Positions 9,471-19,370 of a DNA stretch of 64,000 nt are shown here, one piece after another; positions within the stretch are counted from its first letter, which is position 1; every line of letters begins with the position of its first letter. Below the pieces are notes generated by a model. That model saw only the letters and a program-made list of their open reading frames with translations, ran no database searches and had not been told where the DNA came from. Source of the DNA: Methylobacterium sp. CB376 (lineage in GTDB: Bacteria; Pseudomonadota; Alphaproteobacteria; Rhizobiales; Beijerinckiaceae). Location: contig NZ_CP121648.1 in NCBI RefSeq assembly GCF_029714205.1, forward strand, positions 4,663,001 to 4,727,000. Reading direction: 5' to 3'. The position numbers were made by a program, and so were the translations under genes.

Positions 9471-9566
9471 CCCGAGATCGTTCGCCGACGCATCACCGCT
9501 TCCGCGGCGGGCGTGAGCCGCGATCCTGATCCTCGGCGCAGCGGCGGCCCGCGCTCCTGCCGGGCG

Positions 9567-9779
9567 TCACGGGGCGCGGCGGGGCGTCCCCTCCTGATCC
9601 CGCCGCGCCACCACGCGCAGCGCGGGGAAGGCGGGGCGGCGCTGCGCGGGCCACCCCGCGCGGCAGGCCGCGTTGTCGTTGGCCGGCCGATTCTCGCACG
9701 GCATGTAGGCGTCGAGCACGTCGACCGCGTACAGGATCCTGCGGACCGGCGTCGCGGCGCGGCGCCTGCCGCGGCTCAT
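9567..9779 (-). CDS. Small hypothetical protein
   Basis: A possible 70-residue product starting MSRGRRRAATPV and containing YMPCENRPANDNAACRAG, whose 'NRPANDNAA' core looks like a real, low-complexity-free segment compared with the Arg-rich noise around it. It sits alone in a 551-bp gap (9471-10021) between the phospholipase gene and the GGDEF-EAL gene. I know no function for it, and it could be chance coding. Apart from this ORF I see nothing recognisable in the gap except an AT-richer stretch (gttaacgcctcc near 9965) likely to be part of the promoter of the next gene. Confidence 0.35.
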   Translation of the reverse strand: MSRGRRRAATPVRRILYAVDVLDAYMPCENRPANDNAACRAGWPAQRRPAFPALRVVARRDQEGTPRRAP

Positions 9780-10021
9780 CCGGTGACCAGCCCCCCATTG
9801 TCTCGATCGCCCGCTCATCTCGCCCGCCTCGCCTGTCACGCCCGGTCGGTTGCCGGGTCACAACGATCTAGCCGCGGGATGCGATCCGGCGTGGTGCTCG
9901 GGCGCACGCGAGCGGACGCGGTCCCGCCCGGGCCGCGGACGGCGCGGCCGACGCGCGCGGCGCGTTAACGCCTCCGCAACGTGACCTAAGGGAAAGTCGC
10001 CGGGAGGGTGGCCGGCGACGG

Positions 10022-12391
10022 GTGCGCGGGGTGACGACGAGCCTTCAATCCCTGTCCGGGTCACAGGAGCTCAGGCTGCTCGGCCTCGCCGCGCTCCTCG
10101 CCCTGATGGCGACGGTCACGACCATCGACCTCCTGCAGCACGCGAAGGGCGGCGGCGGGCGGGCCCGGCGCGTGTGGCTCGCGACCGCCGCCGCGGCGGG
10201 CGGCTTCGCCCTCTGGGCGGCGCAGGTGGTCGCCCTCCTGGCCGACGACGCGGCGGTGCCGCTCGGCGCGGTGCCGGTCGTCCTGTCGCTGGCCGCCTCC
10301 GTCGTGACCCTCGCGGCCGCTCTCCGGCTGGCGCTCGATCCGCGCCCGGCCCTGCGGATGACCGGGGGCGCGCTCCTGGGCCTCGGCGTGCTGGCGCCGC
10401 ACGATCTCGACCTGATCGGCGGGGCGACGTCCCTGGGCGACCTCGCGCGAGTCGGCGCCGGAGCCGGGGCGGCGGCGCTGATCGGTGCCCTCGGCATGCG
10501 GCTCGCCGCCGGGGAGGCGCCCGGGCGGCAGAGCGCGGGCAGCCTCGTCCTCGTCTGCGCCGGGCTCGCGCGCTACCTCGGGCAGCGCAACCTCGTTCAT
10601 CAGGACCTGCCCCATCAGGGCCTCGCCGCGCTGTCCGACGACGGCATCGCTCCGGTGGTCGGCGTCGCCAGCCTGATGCTGCTGGCCGTCGTCCTGGCGA
10701 CCCTCGCGGTGGACCGGCAGGCGCGGCGCCGGCGCGAGCAGCAGGACCTCGCGCGCAGTCTCGCGGACGCCTCGATCGAGGGCATCGCCCTCTGCGACGG
10801 CGACCGGATCGTGACCGCGAATACCAGCCTCGCCGCCCTGCTCGGCTGCCCGGCCGAGCGCCTGCGCGGCCGCCGGCTCGGCGACCTGCTCGAGGGGGAG
10901 GGCCAGGCGCGCCTCGACGCGGCGGAGGGGCGCGCCGTCGCGGTGACCCTGGTGGGAGGGCGGGGCGAGCGCGTCGCCGCCGAGGCCGCGCTCCGCCCGA
11001 TCACCGTCGCGGGGCGGCCCCACCGGGCCCTGGCCGTGCGCGACGTCACGGCGCGCCTCGAGGCGGAGCGGCACATCCAGTACCTCGTCCACCACGACGC
11101 CCTGACCGGCCTGCCGAACCGGGCGCGGTTCAACGAGCGGCTGGAGGGCGCGGTCGCGGAAGCCGCGCGCGGCGCGCGCGGTCTGGCGGTCCTCTGCCTC
11201 GACGTCGACCGCTTCAAGGAGGTGAACGACACCTGCGGCGAGGCGGCCGGCGACGCGGGCCTGCGCCTGATCGTGCGCTGGGTGGAGCGCGCCCTGGCGG
11301 AGGATCAGGTGCTGGCCCGCCTCGGCGCCGACGAGTTCGCCGTCCTGGCGCCGGGCCTGGAGCGGGAGCACGAGGTTTCCGGGCTCGCCGAGCGCGTCCT
11401 GGCCGCCTTGCGGCCCGAGATCTGGCGGGAGAGCGGGCTGCCCGCGCTCACCCTGAGCATCGGGGCGGCCCTGTTCCCGCGCGACGCCCAGGACGCGGCC
11501 GGCCTGATGAGCCGCGCCGAGGCCGCGCTGGCGGCCGTCAAGGCGCAGGGCGGGGACGGGTTCCGGATCTTCAAGGTCGGGCTCGGCGCCGAGCTGCGCG
11601 AGCGCCGCGGCCTCGAGCACGACCTCCGCCAGGCGGCGCGCAGGGGCGAGTTCGCGCTCGTCTACCAGCCCCAGATCGACGTCGCCTCCGGGCGGGTGGT
11701 GGGTTTCGAGGCGCTGCTGCGCTGGACCCATCCGGAGCGCGGGCAGGTCCCGCCGGACCGCTTCATCCCGATCGCCGAGGAGACCGGGTCGATCCTGGCG
11801 ATCGGCGAGTGGGTGCTGCGCCAGGTCTGCCGCGAGGCCGCGGGCTGGGAGAGCCCGCTGCGGGTGGCCGTGAACGTCTCGCCGGTCCAGCTCCACCACC
11901 CGGACTTCGCGCAGGTGGTGCAGGAGGTGCTCCACGAGACCGGCCTCGACCCGGCGCGGCTGGAACTGGAGATCACCGAGACCGCCCTGGTGCGCGAGCC
12001 CGCCCGCGCCCTGGTCACCCTGCGGCGCCTGAAGGCGCTCGGCCTGCGGATCGCCATGGACGATTTCGGGACGGGCTACTCGTCCCTGTCGAACCTGCGC
12101 GTCTTCCCCTTCGACAAGATCAAGATCGACCGCTCGCTGGTCCGCGCCGTGGACGAGAACCGCGAGGCGGCGGCGATCCTGCGGGCGGTGCTGGGCCTCG
12201 GGCGCGGCCTCGGGCTCCCGGTCGTGGCCGAGGGAGTCGAGACCCTGGCCGAGCTCGCCTTCCTCGACACGGAGGCCTGCCAGGAGGCGCAGGGCTACCT
12301 GATCGGCAAGCCCCTGCCGATCGAGGCCTTCGGGGAGCTCACCCGGCTCGGCGCGGCGGCGCAGGCGCGCGGGGCCCGCGACGCCCCGTGA
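10022..12391 (+). CDS. Membrane GGDEF-EAL cyclic-di-GMP protein with PAS domain
   Basis: Probable c-di-GMP phosphodiesterase. The 789-residue product has about seven N-terminal membrane helices (residues 15-235) arranged like an MHYT sensor but without Met-His-Tyr motifs, a PAS domain (about 245-350), a GGDEF domain (about 355-520) and an EAL domain (about 530-780). The EAL side is intact: GFEALLRW, DDFGTGYSSL, KIKIDRSLV, VVAEGVET. The cyclase signature reads RLGADEF, with Ala for the second Gly, and no RxxD inhibitory site is visible, so cyclase activity is doubtful. GTG 10022 and GTG 10031 are both possible starts; the second sits better behind a G-rich stretch. Confidence 0.9.
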   Translation: MRGVTTSLQSLSGSQELRLLGLAALLALMATVTTIDLLQHAKGGGGRARRVWLATAAAAGGFALWAAQVVALLADDAAVPLGAVPVVLSLAASVVTLAAALRLALDPRPALRMTGGALLGLGVLAPHDLDLIGGATSLGDLARVGAGAGAAALIGALGMRLAAGEAPGRQSAGSLVLVCAGLARYLGQRNLVHQDLPHQGLAALSDDGIAPVVGVASLMLLAVVLATLAVDRQARRRREQQDLARSLADASIEGIALCDGDRIVTANTSLAALLGCPAERLRGRRLGDLLEGEGQARLDAAEGRAVAVTLVGGRGERVAAEAALRPITVAGRPHRALAVRDVTARLEAERHIQYLVHHDALTGLPNRARFNERLEGAVAEAARGARGLAVLCLDVDRFKEVNDTCGEAAGDAGLRLIVRWVERALAEDQVLARLGADEFAVLAPGLEREHEVSGLAERVLAALRPEIWRESGLPALTLSIGAALFPRDAQDAAGLMSRAEAALAAVKAQGGDGFRIFKVGLGAELRERRGLEHDLRQAARRGEFALVYQPQIDVASGRVVGFEALLRWTHPERGQVPPDRFIPIAEETGSILAIGEWVLRQVCREAAGWESPLRVAVNVSPVQLHHPDFAQVVQEVLHETGLDPARLELEITETALVREPARALVTLRRLKALGLRIAMDDFGTGYSSLSNLRVFPFDKIKIDRSLVRAVDENREAAAILRAVLGLGRGLGLPVVAEGVETLAELAFLDTEACQEAQGYLIGKPLPIEAFGELTRLGAAAQARGARDAP

Positions 12392-12409
12392 TCCGCCGGC
12401 CCGCGCGGC

Positions 12410-13402
12410 TCAGGCCGCGTGGCGCTCCGCGCCGGCCCCGAAATGGCCGATGTAGCGGGGCGCGATCGCCGCGACCGGCAGCACCACGAACACGTCGGTC
12501 GTGCCGAATTGCCGGTCCACCACCGCGCCGTCCCCGAAGGTCGCGCCGAGCCGCAGGTAGCCCTTGATCAGCGGCGGCAGGGCCTGGAGCGCCGCCTTGG
12601 GGTCGATGGCCTCGCGGCTCAGCCGGTCCATCGCCACGTGCCGGCCCGGCAGGGCGCGCGCGCGCCAGCGCTCGGGCGCCCGGGCGAAGTGGTGCAGGAA
12701 GCTCAGCGGCAGGGCGAGCCGGTCCGGATCGGTGCCGTCGAGGCTCGCGCAGCCCAGCATCGCGTCGACGCGGTGGTGCAGGACGTAGGTCCAGATCCCG
12801 TGCCACAGGAGCTCCACCGTCCGCTTGGTCCGGTAGGGCTTGAGCACGCAGGAGCGGCCGAGTTCGAGGAAGCGCAGGCCCGGATTCGCGCTCAGGACCG
12901 GCGCGATGTCGTACTCGCCGGCCGTGTAGAAGCCGAAATGCCGCTCGGCCTGGTCCTGACGGAGCAGCCGGTAGGTGCCCACCACCCGCGGCCGCGGCTT
13001 GCGGAACGGCTTCGCCTCGGTCGCCGCGTGGTCGATCACCAGGAGGTGGTCGCAGATCGCGTCGTACTCGTCCGCGTCCCGCCGCTTGAGGCCGGCGAGC
13101 CCGCTCGGCAGCGCCGACATCTCCTCGTAGAACACGCAGTAGCGCAGGCGCTGGGCCCGGCGGACATCCTTCGGCCGGGTGGCGAGCCGCACCTCCAGCG
13201 TGCCGATCCGGCCCAGCACCGGGTCGAGCCCGTGGGTGGGCAGCCGCTTCAGCGGCGGGAACAGCCGCGAGGGCGCCACCACGTCGCGCAGGTCGATGCC
13301 CGGCCGCCCCTCGCCCATGCCGGCCCGCCGCATGAGGCGCGCGAGGGGCATCCGGGCGTCGCGCGGGTCCGGCCGCGGGCCGGGGGAGAGGAAGGCAACC
13401 AT
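12410..13402 (-). CDS. olsB: Ornithine-acyl-ACP N-acyltransferase (OlsB family)
   Basis: Probably transfers a 3-hydroxyacyl chain from ACP to the amino group of ornithine, the first step of ornithine-lipid synthesis. The 330-residue product shows the OlsB/GNAT pattern: RYCVFYEEM, DEYDAICDHLLVID, VVGTYRLL, FLELGRSCV, then LLWHGIWTY and DAMLGCASLDGTDPD. The start is ATG 13402 (MVAFLSPGP). An O-acyltransferase (OlsA) partner is not in the window. It converges on the GGDEF-EAL gene with an 18-bp gap. Family assignment is good; substrate specificity is inferred, because the same fold is found in hemolysin-like acyltransferases. Confidence 0.8.
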   Translation of the reverse strand: MVAFLSPGPRPDPRDARMPLARLMRRAGMGEGRPGIDLRDVVAPSRLFPPLKRLPTHGLDPVLGRIGTLEVRLATRPKDVRRAQRLRYCVFYEEMSALPSGLAGLKRRDADEYDAICDHLLVIDHAATEAKPFRKPRPRVVGTYRLLRQDQAERHFGFYTAGEYDIAPVLSANPGLRFLELGRSCVLKPYRTKRTVELLWHGIWTYVLHHRVDAMLGCASLDGTDPDRLALPLSFLHHFARAPERWRARALPGRHVAMDRLSREAIDPKAALQALPPLIKGYLRLGATFGDGAVVDRQFGTTDVFVVLPVAAIAPRYIGHFGAGAERHAA

Positions 13403-13590
13403 GGTCGTGATGTCCCGTGCGGCTCGATCCGGCGGCGGCCGGGCGCCGCGCCGCCTTGAGGCGTGACAACAACACGAAGCGCGCACGGTTTTGTGACACA
13501 GGAACGCAAGCGCGGACAATCGCTTGCGTGAATACGCCGGGAGGCGCCGCGGGGCCGCCCCGGCGGCCCCGGACCTTAGCCGCCGAAGGG

Positions 13591-13986
13591 TCAGATGAAC
13601 TGGCTGAGACCCGGCACCGCCCCGACGATCGGGCCGATCACGTCCTCGCCCGCCTTCTCGCGCCCGTAGGCGAAGAGTTCGCGCCCGAGCGGCTGCATCT
13701 GGCCCATCGAGACGCCCTCCGCCATCAGCTTCTGGCCGAGCGCCATCACGCCCCCGCCCATCATCCCGCCGAGCATGCCCATCAGGCCGCCGCCGCCCTG
13801 GCCGGGGCCGCCGTCGCCCGCCTGGGCCACCGCGCCGTCGGCGCCCGGGATCGCCGCGATCAGCTGGTTGACCTCGTCGGTCGGCCCCTCCTTCTGCAGG
13901 AAGGTGAGGATGAGCCCGATCGCCGTCTGGGCCGTGGTCGCGTCCAGTCCCGTGGCCTGCGTCACCCGTGCAACAAGCTCTTCCAT
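13591..13986 (-). CDS. DUF2780/DUF2267-like protein
   Basis: The 131-residue product starts [20 protein letters not shown], a small helical domain typical of DUF2780/DUF2267-type proteins, followed by a Gly/Met-rich linker ([16 protein letters not shown]) and a second helical part ending in GLSQFI. Two ATGs lie in tandem (13989 and 13986); AGGAG ends 3 and 6 bases before them, so the second is favoured. No signal peptide or catalytic motif is visible and the function is unknown. It is divergent from the rplU-rpmA operon. Confidence 0.75.
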   Translation of the reverse strand: MEELVARVTQATGLDATTAQTAIGLILTFLQKEGPTDEVNQLIAAIPGADGAVAQAGDGGPGQGGGGLMGMLGGMMGGGVMALGQKLMAEGVSMGQMQPLGRELFAYGREKAGEDVIGPIVGAVPGLSQFI

Positions 13987-14088
13987 CATCGTCTCCTGAC
14001 ACCGTCGAGAGGTCATCGGCGAAGCGTCCCCGGAAATCAACCGCGCGACGGGGAGGCGCAAACCCGGACCAGGACGGCCGGAAACCCG

Positions 14089-14118
14089 TTGACAGCGCGA
14101 GCGCCGCACCGCTAGTAA
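14089..14118 (+). promoter_or_regulatory. Sigma-70-type promoter of rplU-rpmA
   Basis: A perfect -35 hexamer TTGACA at 14089-14094 is followed after 17-18 bases by CTAGTA/TAGTAA (14112-14118), a fair -10 box. It lies about 140 bp before rplU and points at it. The leader between may fold, but I see no clear L21 autoregulatory site. Confidence 0.6.
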
Positions 14119-14255
14119 GCCACCCTTGGCGCGCGGACCGTCCGGTCCGCGCGCCGTCGCGTTCGGCGGCCCTCGCGGGCGGACCGAGCGTCAACTGCCA
14201 AGAAGACGGTGCCCGGTCGCGTGCCGGAGCCCGGATGGAACACGAGACCAGAACG

Positions 14256-14573
14256 ATGTTCGCAGTGATCAAGACGGGCGGCAAGCAGTACCGCGTTGCC
14301 GCCAACGACGTTATCACGATCGGCAAGCTCGAGGGCGATGCCGGGACGGCGGTGACCTTCGGCGAGGTGCTCCTCTACGCCGACGGCGACGGCGCCACCA
14401 AGGTGGGCGCGCCGACCGTGGCGGGGGTGAGCGTCGCGGGCGAGATCGTCGCGCAGACGCGCGGCCCCAAGGTCATCGCCTTCAAGAAGCGCCGCCGGCA
14501 GAACTCGCGCCGCAAGCGCGGTCACCGCCAGGACTTCACCGTGGTGCGCGTCACGGGCATCAGCGCCGCCTGA
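14256..14573 (+). CDS. rplU: 50S ribosomal protein L21
   Basis: Large-subunit protein that binds 23S rRNA. The 105-residue product begins [14 protein letters not shown], the standard L21 start, and contains [20 protein letters not shown] 14256 is chosen over ATG 14235 because it gives the canonical N-terminus. It is followed 49 bp later by rpmA, the usual L21-L27 operon. Confidence 0.97.
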   Translation: MFAVIKTGGKQYRVAANDVITIGKLEGDAGTAVTFGEVLLYADGDGATKVGAPTVAGVSVAGEIVAQTRGPKVIAFKKRRRQNSRRKRGHRQDFTVVRVTGISAA

Positions 14574-14622
14574 TCCGGGCCGGACGCGAGACAGCCCTTC
14601 AGAGAGATTCAGGAGTAGCCCG

Positions 14623-14904
14623 ATGGCTCACAAGAAAGCAGGCGGTTCGTCCCGCAACGGCCGCGATTCCGAAGGCCGCCGCCTCGGCGTGAAGAAGTTC
14701 GGCAACGAGGCCGTGATCGCCGGCAACATCATCGTGCGTCAGCGCGGCACGCGCTGGCATCCCGGCACCAATGTCGGGATCGGCCGCGACCATACCCTCT
14801 TCGCGCTCACCGACGGCCGGGTTCAGTTTGCCACCAAACAAGGCCGAGCTTACGTAACGGTCGTCCCGGCCCAGGATGCCCCGGCCCGCGAGGCCGCCGA
14901 ATAA
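14623..14904 (+). CDS. rpmA: 50S ribosomal protein L27
   Basis: Ribosomal protein whose N-terminal tail reaches the peptidyl-transferase centre. The 93-residue product begins [16 protein letters not shown], the canonical L27 start, with no extra cleavable N-terminal peptide of the Firmicutes type. It has the conserved [20 protein letters not shown] and a short acidic tail. A good SD (AGGAG) lies about 7 bases upstream. An imperfect inverted repeat (ACCGACGGAGC and GCTCCGCCGGT, about 14906-14941) just after the stop may be a weak terminator. Confidence 0.97.
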   Translation: MAHKKAGGSSRNGRDSEGRRLGVKKFGNEAVIAGNIIVRQRGTRWHPGTNVGIGRDHTLFALTDGRVQFATKQGRAYVTVVPAQDAPAREAAE

Positions 14905-15091
14905 ACCGACGGAGCCAGTGACGAAGGAGCTCCGCCGGTGTCCCCACCGACCCGGCGGATCCTCGATCCTGGCCCTCAAAGGCCGCGCTTCGATCGAGAC
15001 CAGGGGGAGGGTGGGGCACCACTCTCCCCTTCGTCGTTCTCGTGGCCGCGTGAGGGCGCCTCGCCCTTCCCGGTCGGATCGGAGTCAGGCG

Positions 15092-15742
15092 ATGTTCCCC
15101 GACCTCACCCGCGACGACGTGTTTCGGCTTGAGACCCGCAGGCTGTGGCTGCGCTGGCCGCGCCAGGCCGACGCCCAAGCCATCGTGCGTCTCGCCGGGG
15201 AGAAAGCCGTCGCCGAGATGACGGCCGGGATTCCGCATCCCCTGGCGCCGGCCGACGCGGAGGCGTTCATCCTGCGGGCGCGGCGGGACAATGCGGAGGG
15301 GCGGGCGCTCACCATGGCGATCACGCCCCGGCGCCAGCCGCAGGCGCTGATCGGGATGGTGGGGATCGAGCCCGACCACGACCAGGCGGGACCGCATCTC
15401 GGCTACTGGATCGGCCCGCCGCACTGGGGCCAGGGCCTCGCCACCGAGGCGGCCCGGGCGATGATCGACGCCTTCTTCGCCTATACCGAGGGGGAGGAGC
15501 TGACCTCCTCCGCCCGGGTGATCAACCCGGCCTCCCGGCGGGTCCTGGAGAAGTGCGGCTTCGCGGCGGTGGGCTCGGGGCTGCGGCCCTTCCCGGCCCG
15601 GGGCGGCGTGTTCCCGGTCGACCATTTCCGGCTCGACCGCCGGGCCTGGGACAGCCTCAAGACCTGGCACGCCTCCGGGCTGGTCTTCGACCGGCATCGG
15701 GCGGCGGAGCCGCTCGGGGCGGAGGCGTGCCTGGAGGCGTGA
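15092..15742 (+). CDS. GNAT family N-acetyltransferase (RimJ/RimL-like)
   Basis: Acetyl-CoA-dependent N-acetyltransferase of unknown substrate. The 216-residue product opens with LTRDDVFRLETRRLWLRWP, has HLGYWIGPPHWGQGLATEA (the acetyl-CoA pyrophosphate-binding loop, about residues 105-123) and NPASRRVLEKCGF (about 148-160), all typical of the RimJ/RimL/Acetyltransf_3 group. ATG 15092 follows GGAG with good spacing. It lies between rpmA and obgE on the same strand, a placement common in this order; it may be co-expressed with them. Confidence 0.88.
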   Translation: MFPDLTRDDVFRLETRRLWLRWPRQADAQAIVRLAGEKAVAEMTAGIPHPLAPADAEAFILRARRDNAEGRALTMAITPRRQPQALIGMVGIEPDHDQAGPHLGYWIGPPHWGQGLATEAARAMIDAFFAYTEGEELTSSARVINPASRRVLEKCGFAAVGSGLRPFPARGGVFPVDHFRLDRRAWDSLKTWHASGLVFDRHRAAEPLGAEACLEA

Positions 15743-16834
<1,092 letters not shown>

Positions 16835-16860
16835 GAGGCTGATCATCCGCCGCGGCCGGC

Positions 16861-17259
16861 TCAGCAGTGCTTCTGGCCGCCCGCGCTCGCGAAGGCGTCG
16901 AGGAGCTGCTCCATCAGGTAGGGCTTGGGCACGAATTGCCCGGAATCCGGCACGTCCTCGTTCGAGGGGCGGATCCGGCCCGAGGTGATGACCAGCCGCA
17001 CGTGCGGCCGCATCTCGGCGACGCGCTGGGCGAGGGCGAAGCCGTCCATCGAGCCCGGCATGTCCACGTCGGTGAACAGCGCGCCGATATCGTCGCGCTG
17101 CGCGAGGATCGCCATGGCCTCGTCGGCGTCGGAGGCTTCCAGCACGACGAAGCCGGCCTCCTCCAGCATCTCGGTCGCCATCATCCGCACCAAGCCCTCG
17201 TCCTCGACCACGAGGACCACCGTCGGGGAGGGGGAGCGGGCGGGCGGGACATCGGCCAA
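16861..17259 (-). CDS. Single-domain response regulator (receiver only)
   Basis: The 132-residue protein is a bare CheY-type receiver: acidic pocket VVEDE (Glu19-Asp20), phospho-acceptor Asp64 in FTDVDMPG, a Thr/Ser in VITSG, and Lys in VPKPY. There is no output domain, so it acts by protein contact or as a phosphate sink. It lies 44 bp downstream of, and in the same direction as, the HWE-type kinase, which is its likely partner. The product ends GGQKHC, an unusual His-Cys tail. Confidence 0.9.
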   Translation of the reverse strand: MADVPPARSPSPTVVLVVEDEGLVRMMATEMLEEAGFVVLEASDADEAMAILAQRDDIGALFTDVDMPGSMDGFALAQRVAEMRPHVRLVITSGRIRPSNEDVPDSGQFVPKPYLMEQLLDAFASAGGQKHC

Positions 17260-17303
17260 TCAACGGCGCGGCACCGATCAGGTTTCGGTCCCGGTCCCGC
17301 GCC

Positions 17304-19124
17304 TCACGCGGGTGCCCGCCACGGCTCCTGCAGGGCGCTCAGGGGGGCTTCCAGCGTACAGACCAGCCCGGAGGGCGCGAAGGTGAGCGTCACCGCGCCG
17401 CCCACCTCCGCGGCGAAGCTGCGCTCCAGCAGCCGCGTGCCGAAGCCCCTGCGGAGGGGCGGCCGGTCGATCGGCGGGCCGCCGCGCTCGGTCCAAGTCA
17501 GGCGCAGGCGCGACCCGCCGGGGGCCGGCTCGACCGTCCAGGCGAGATCGACGCGGCCCGCCGGTGTCGCGAGCGCCCCGTATTTCGCGGCGTTGGTCGC
17601 GAGTTCGTGCAGGGCCATGGCGAGGGCGAGGGCGGGTTTCGCCGCGAGCGTCAGGTCGGGGCCGCGGGCGCGGATCCGCACCGCGTCCGCCGCCTCGTGG
17701 GCGCCGCGGGCGGCCTCGATGATCTCGGAGATCGGGGCGGCCTTCCAATGCGCCTCGGTCAGGATGTCGTGCGCCCGCCCGAGGGAGATCAGCCGCCCGG
17801 CGAGGGCCTCCCGCGCCTCGTCGAGCCCGCTCACCCCGCGCAGGGTCTGGGCCGCGATGGCCTGCACCATGGCGAGGGTGTTCTTCACCCGGTGCTGCAA
17901 TTCGTGGGTGAGGAGCCGCTGGTGCTCCTCGGCCTCCTTGCGGTCCTGGATGTCGAGGTCGTTGCCGAGCCAGCCGATGATCGCGCCCCGCTCGTCCCGC
18001 ACCGGCGCGGCGCGGATCAGGAACCAGCGGTAGGTGCCGTCGTGCCGGCGCAGCCGCGCCTCGGTGTCGTACTGGATTCCCTCCCGGCGCGCCCGCGCCC
18101 AGGCCACCTCCAGCCCCGGCAGGTCGTCCGGATGGACCGCGCGGGCCCAGCCGTCCGGCAGCGCCTCCTCGGGGCTCTGGCCGGTGTAGCGGTACCAGAA
18201 GGCGTTGAGGTAGCTGAGCGACCCGTCCGGCCGGCCCTCCCAGACGATGCCCGGGGCGAGTTCGGTCAGCTGCCGAAAGCGGGTCTCGCTCTCGCGGGCG
18301 CGCTGCGCGGTCTGCTTCTGCTCGGTGATGTCGACGCTCGCCCCGGCGAAGCGCGAGGCCGCGCCGTCCTCGTCGCGCATCAGGCGGCCGCGGGCGAGGA
18401 GCCAGCGCCAGGACCCGTCCGGCTGGCGCACCCGGTACTCCGCCGAGAACGCGTCCCGGCGCCCCGACAGCACCCGGTCGAGCTCTGCCTCGAAGGCCGG
18501 CACGTCGTCGGGGTGGAAGGTCCGGGTGAAGGCCGCGAGCGGGGCGCCGCGGGCGGCGTGCTCCGGGTCGACCGAGTAGATCCGGGCGAAGTTCGCGTCC
18601 GCGAAGACGAGGTCGCGGCGCAGGTCCCACTCCCAGATGCCGACCATGCCGGCGGCGCCGAGGGCGAGGTTCAGCCGATCCTCGCTCTGGCGCAGCCGCT
18701 CCTCCTGGTCGCGCTGGGCGGTGCGGTCGCGCAGGATCTTCAGGTAGCCCAGGTGATGGCCCGCCTCATCGCGCAGTGGCTGCATCTCGCCGCTCGCCCA
18801 GAAGCGGCTGCCGTCCTTGCGCAGGTGCCAGCGCTCGTCCGGCCCGGTGCCGGTGAGGCGCGCGTTGCGCATCTCCTCCTCGGGGACGCCGCGGCGGACG
18901 TCCGGCTCGGTGAAGAAGCGGGCGGCCGGCTGGCCCAGCATCTCCTCCTCGCTCCAGCCGAGGATGCGCCGCGCGCCCTCGTTCCAGCTGGTGACGGACC
19001 CGCTCTCGTCGAGGGTGATGATGGCGTAGTCGGTGGCGCTCTCCAGGATCATCCGCTGGAGCTGCTGATCGCGATGCGCGCGCCGGTGCGCGACCTCATC
19101 ACCGGGTGCGATGGGGCAGTTCAT
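17304..19124 (-). CDS. HWE-type sensor histidine kinase with three PAS domains
   Basis: Soluble sensor kinase; no membrane segment is seen. The 606-residue product has PAS domains at about 24-140, 145-265 and 285-400; the last two carry PAC-type YRVRQPDGSWRW and ARLRRHDGTYRWF. The kinase core has His411 in LQHRVKNTL, an N box (HELATNAAKYGAL) and a late glycine box (RRGFGTRLLERSF). The family's Trp motif reads EAHWKAAP, with Lys instead of the Glu of 'HWE'. HWE kinases are common in Rhizobiales and often linked to light or general stress signalling; the signal here is unknown. It heads an operon with the single-domain regulator and is divergent from proB. Confidence 0.9.
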   Translation of the reverse strand: MNCPIAPGDEVAHRRAHRDQQLQRMILESATDYAIITLDESGSVTSWNEGARRILGWSEEEMLGQPAARFFTEPDVRRGVPEEEMRNARLTGTGPDERWHLRKDGSRFWASGEMQPLRDEAGHHLGYLKILRDRTAQRDQEERLRQSEDRLNLALGAAGMVGIWEWDLRRDLVFADANFARIYSVDPEHAARGAPLAAFTRTFHPDDVPAFEAELDRVLSGRRDAFSAEYRVRQPDGSWRWLLARGRLMRDEDGAASRFAGASVDITEQKQTAQRARESETRFRQLTELAPGIVWEGRPDGSLSYLNAFWYRYTGQSPEEALPDGWARAVHPDDLPGLEVAWARARREGIQYDTEARLRRHDGTYRWFLIRAAPVRDERGAIIGWLGNDLDIQDRKEAEEHQRLLTHELQHRVKNTLAMVQAIAAQTLRGVSGLDEAREALAGRLISLGRAHDILTEAHWKAAPISEIIEAARGAHEAADAVRIRARGPDLTLAAKPALALAMALHELATNAAKYGALATPAGRVDLAWTVEPAPGGSRLRLTWTERGGPPIDRPPLRRGFGTRLLERSFAAEVGGAVTLTFAPSGLVCTLEAPLSALQEPWRAPA

Positions 19125-19193
19125 GATCGTGTGAGGCGGGAGGTGGAATCAAGGATCCCTCCTGCGCCGGCTTCCCGGCGACAATGAGGATCC

Positions 19194-19257
19194 TTGGCCG
19201 TTGAAGACCTTGGCCGTTAAAGACCTTGGCCGTTAAAGACCTTGGCCGTTGGCCACC
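19194..19257 (+). repeat. Four tandem 16-bp repeats upstream of proB
   Basis: Units start at 19194, 19210, 19226 and 19242. Units 2 and 3 are identical (TTGGCCGTTAAAGACC), unit 1 differs by one base and unit 4 diverges in its second half. The array lies in the 246-bp gap between the divergent kinase and proB genes. It is AT-richer than its surroundings and could bind a protein or be simple slippage. Confidence 0.85.
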
Positions 19258-19370
19258 TCGGCCGCGCGCATCCTCGCCCGTCGGCCTCCGCAGGTCCGGC
19301 GGGGGCTGTCCACGGGCCCCGTCAGCGGCTATGCGCGGCGAGGCTCCGCTCACCCTCACCCGGCCCCTCC

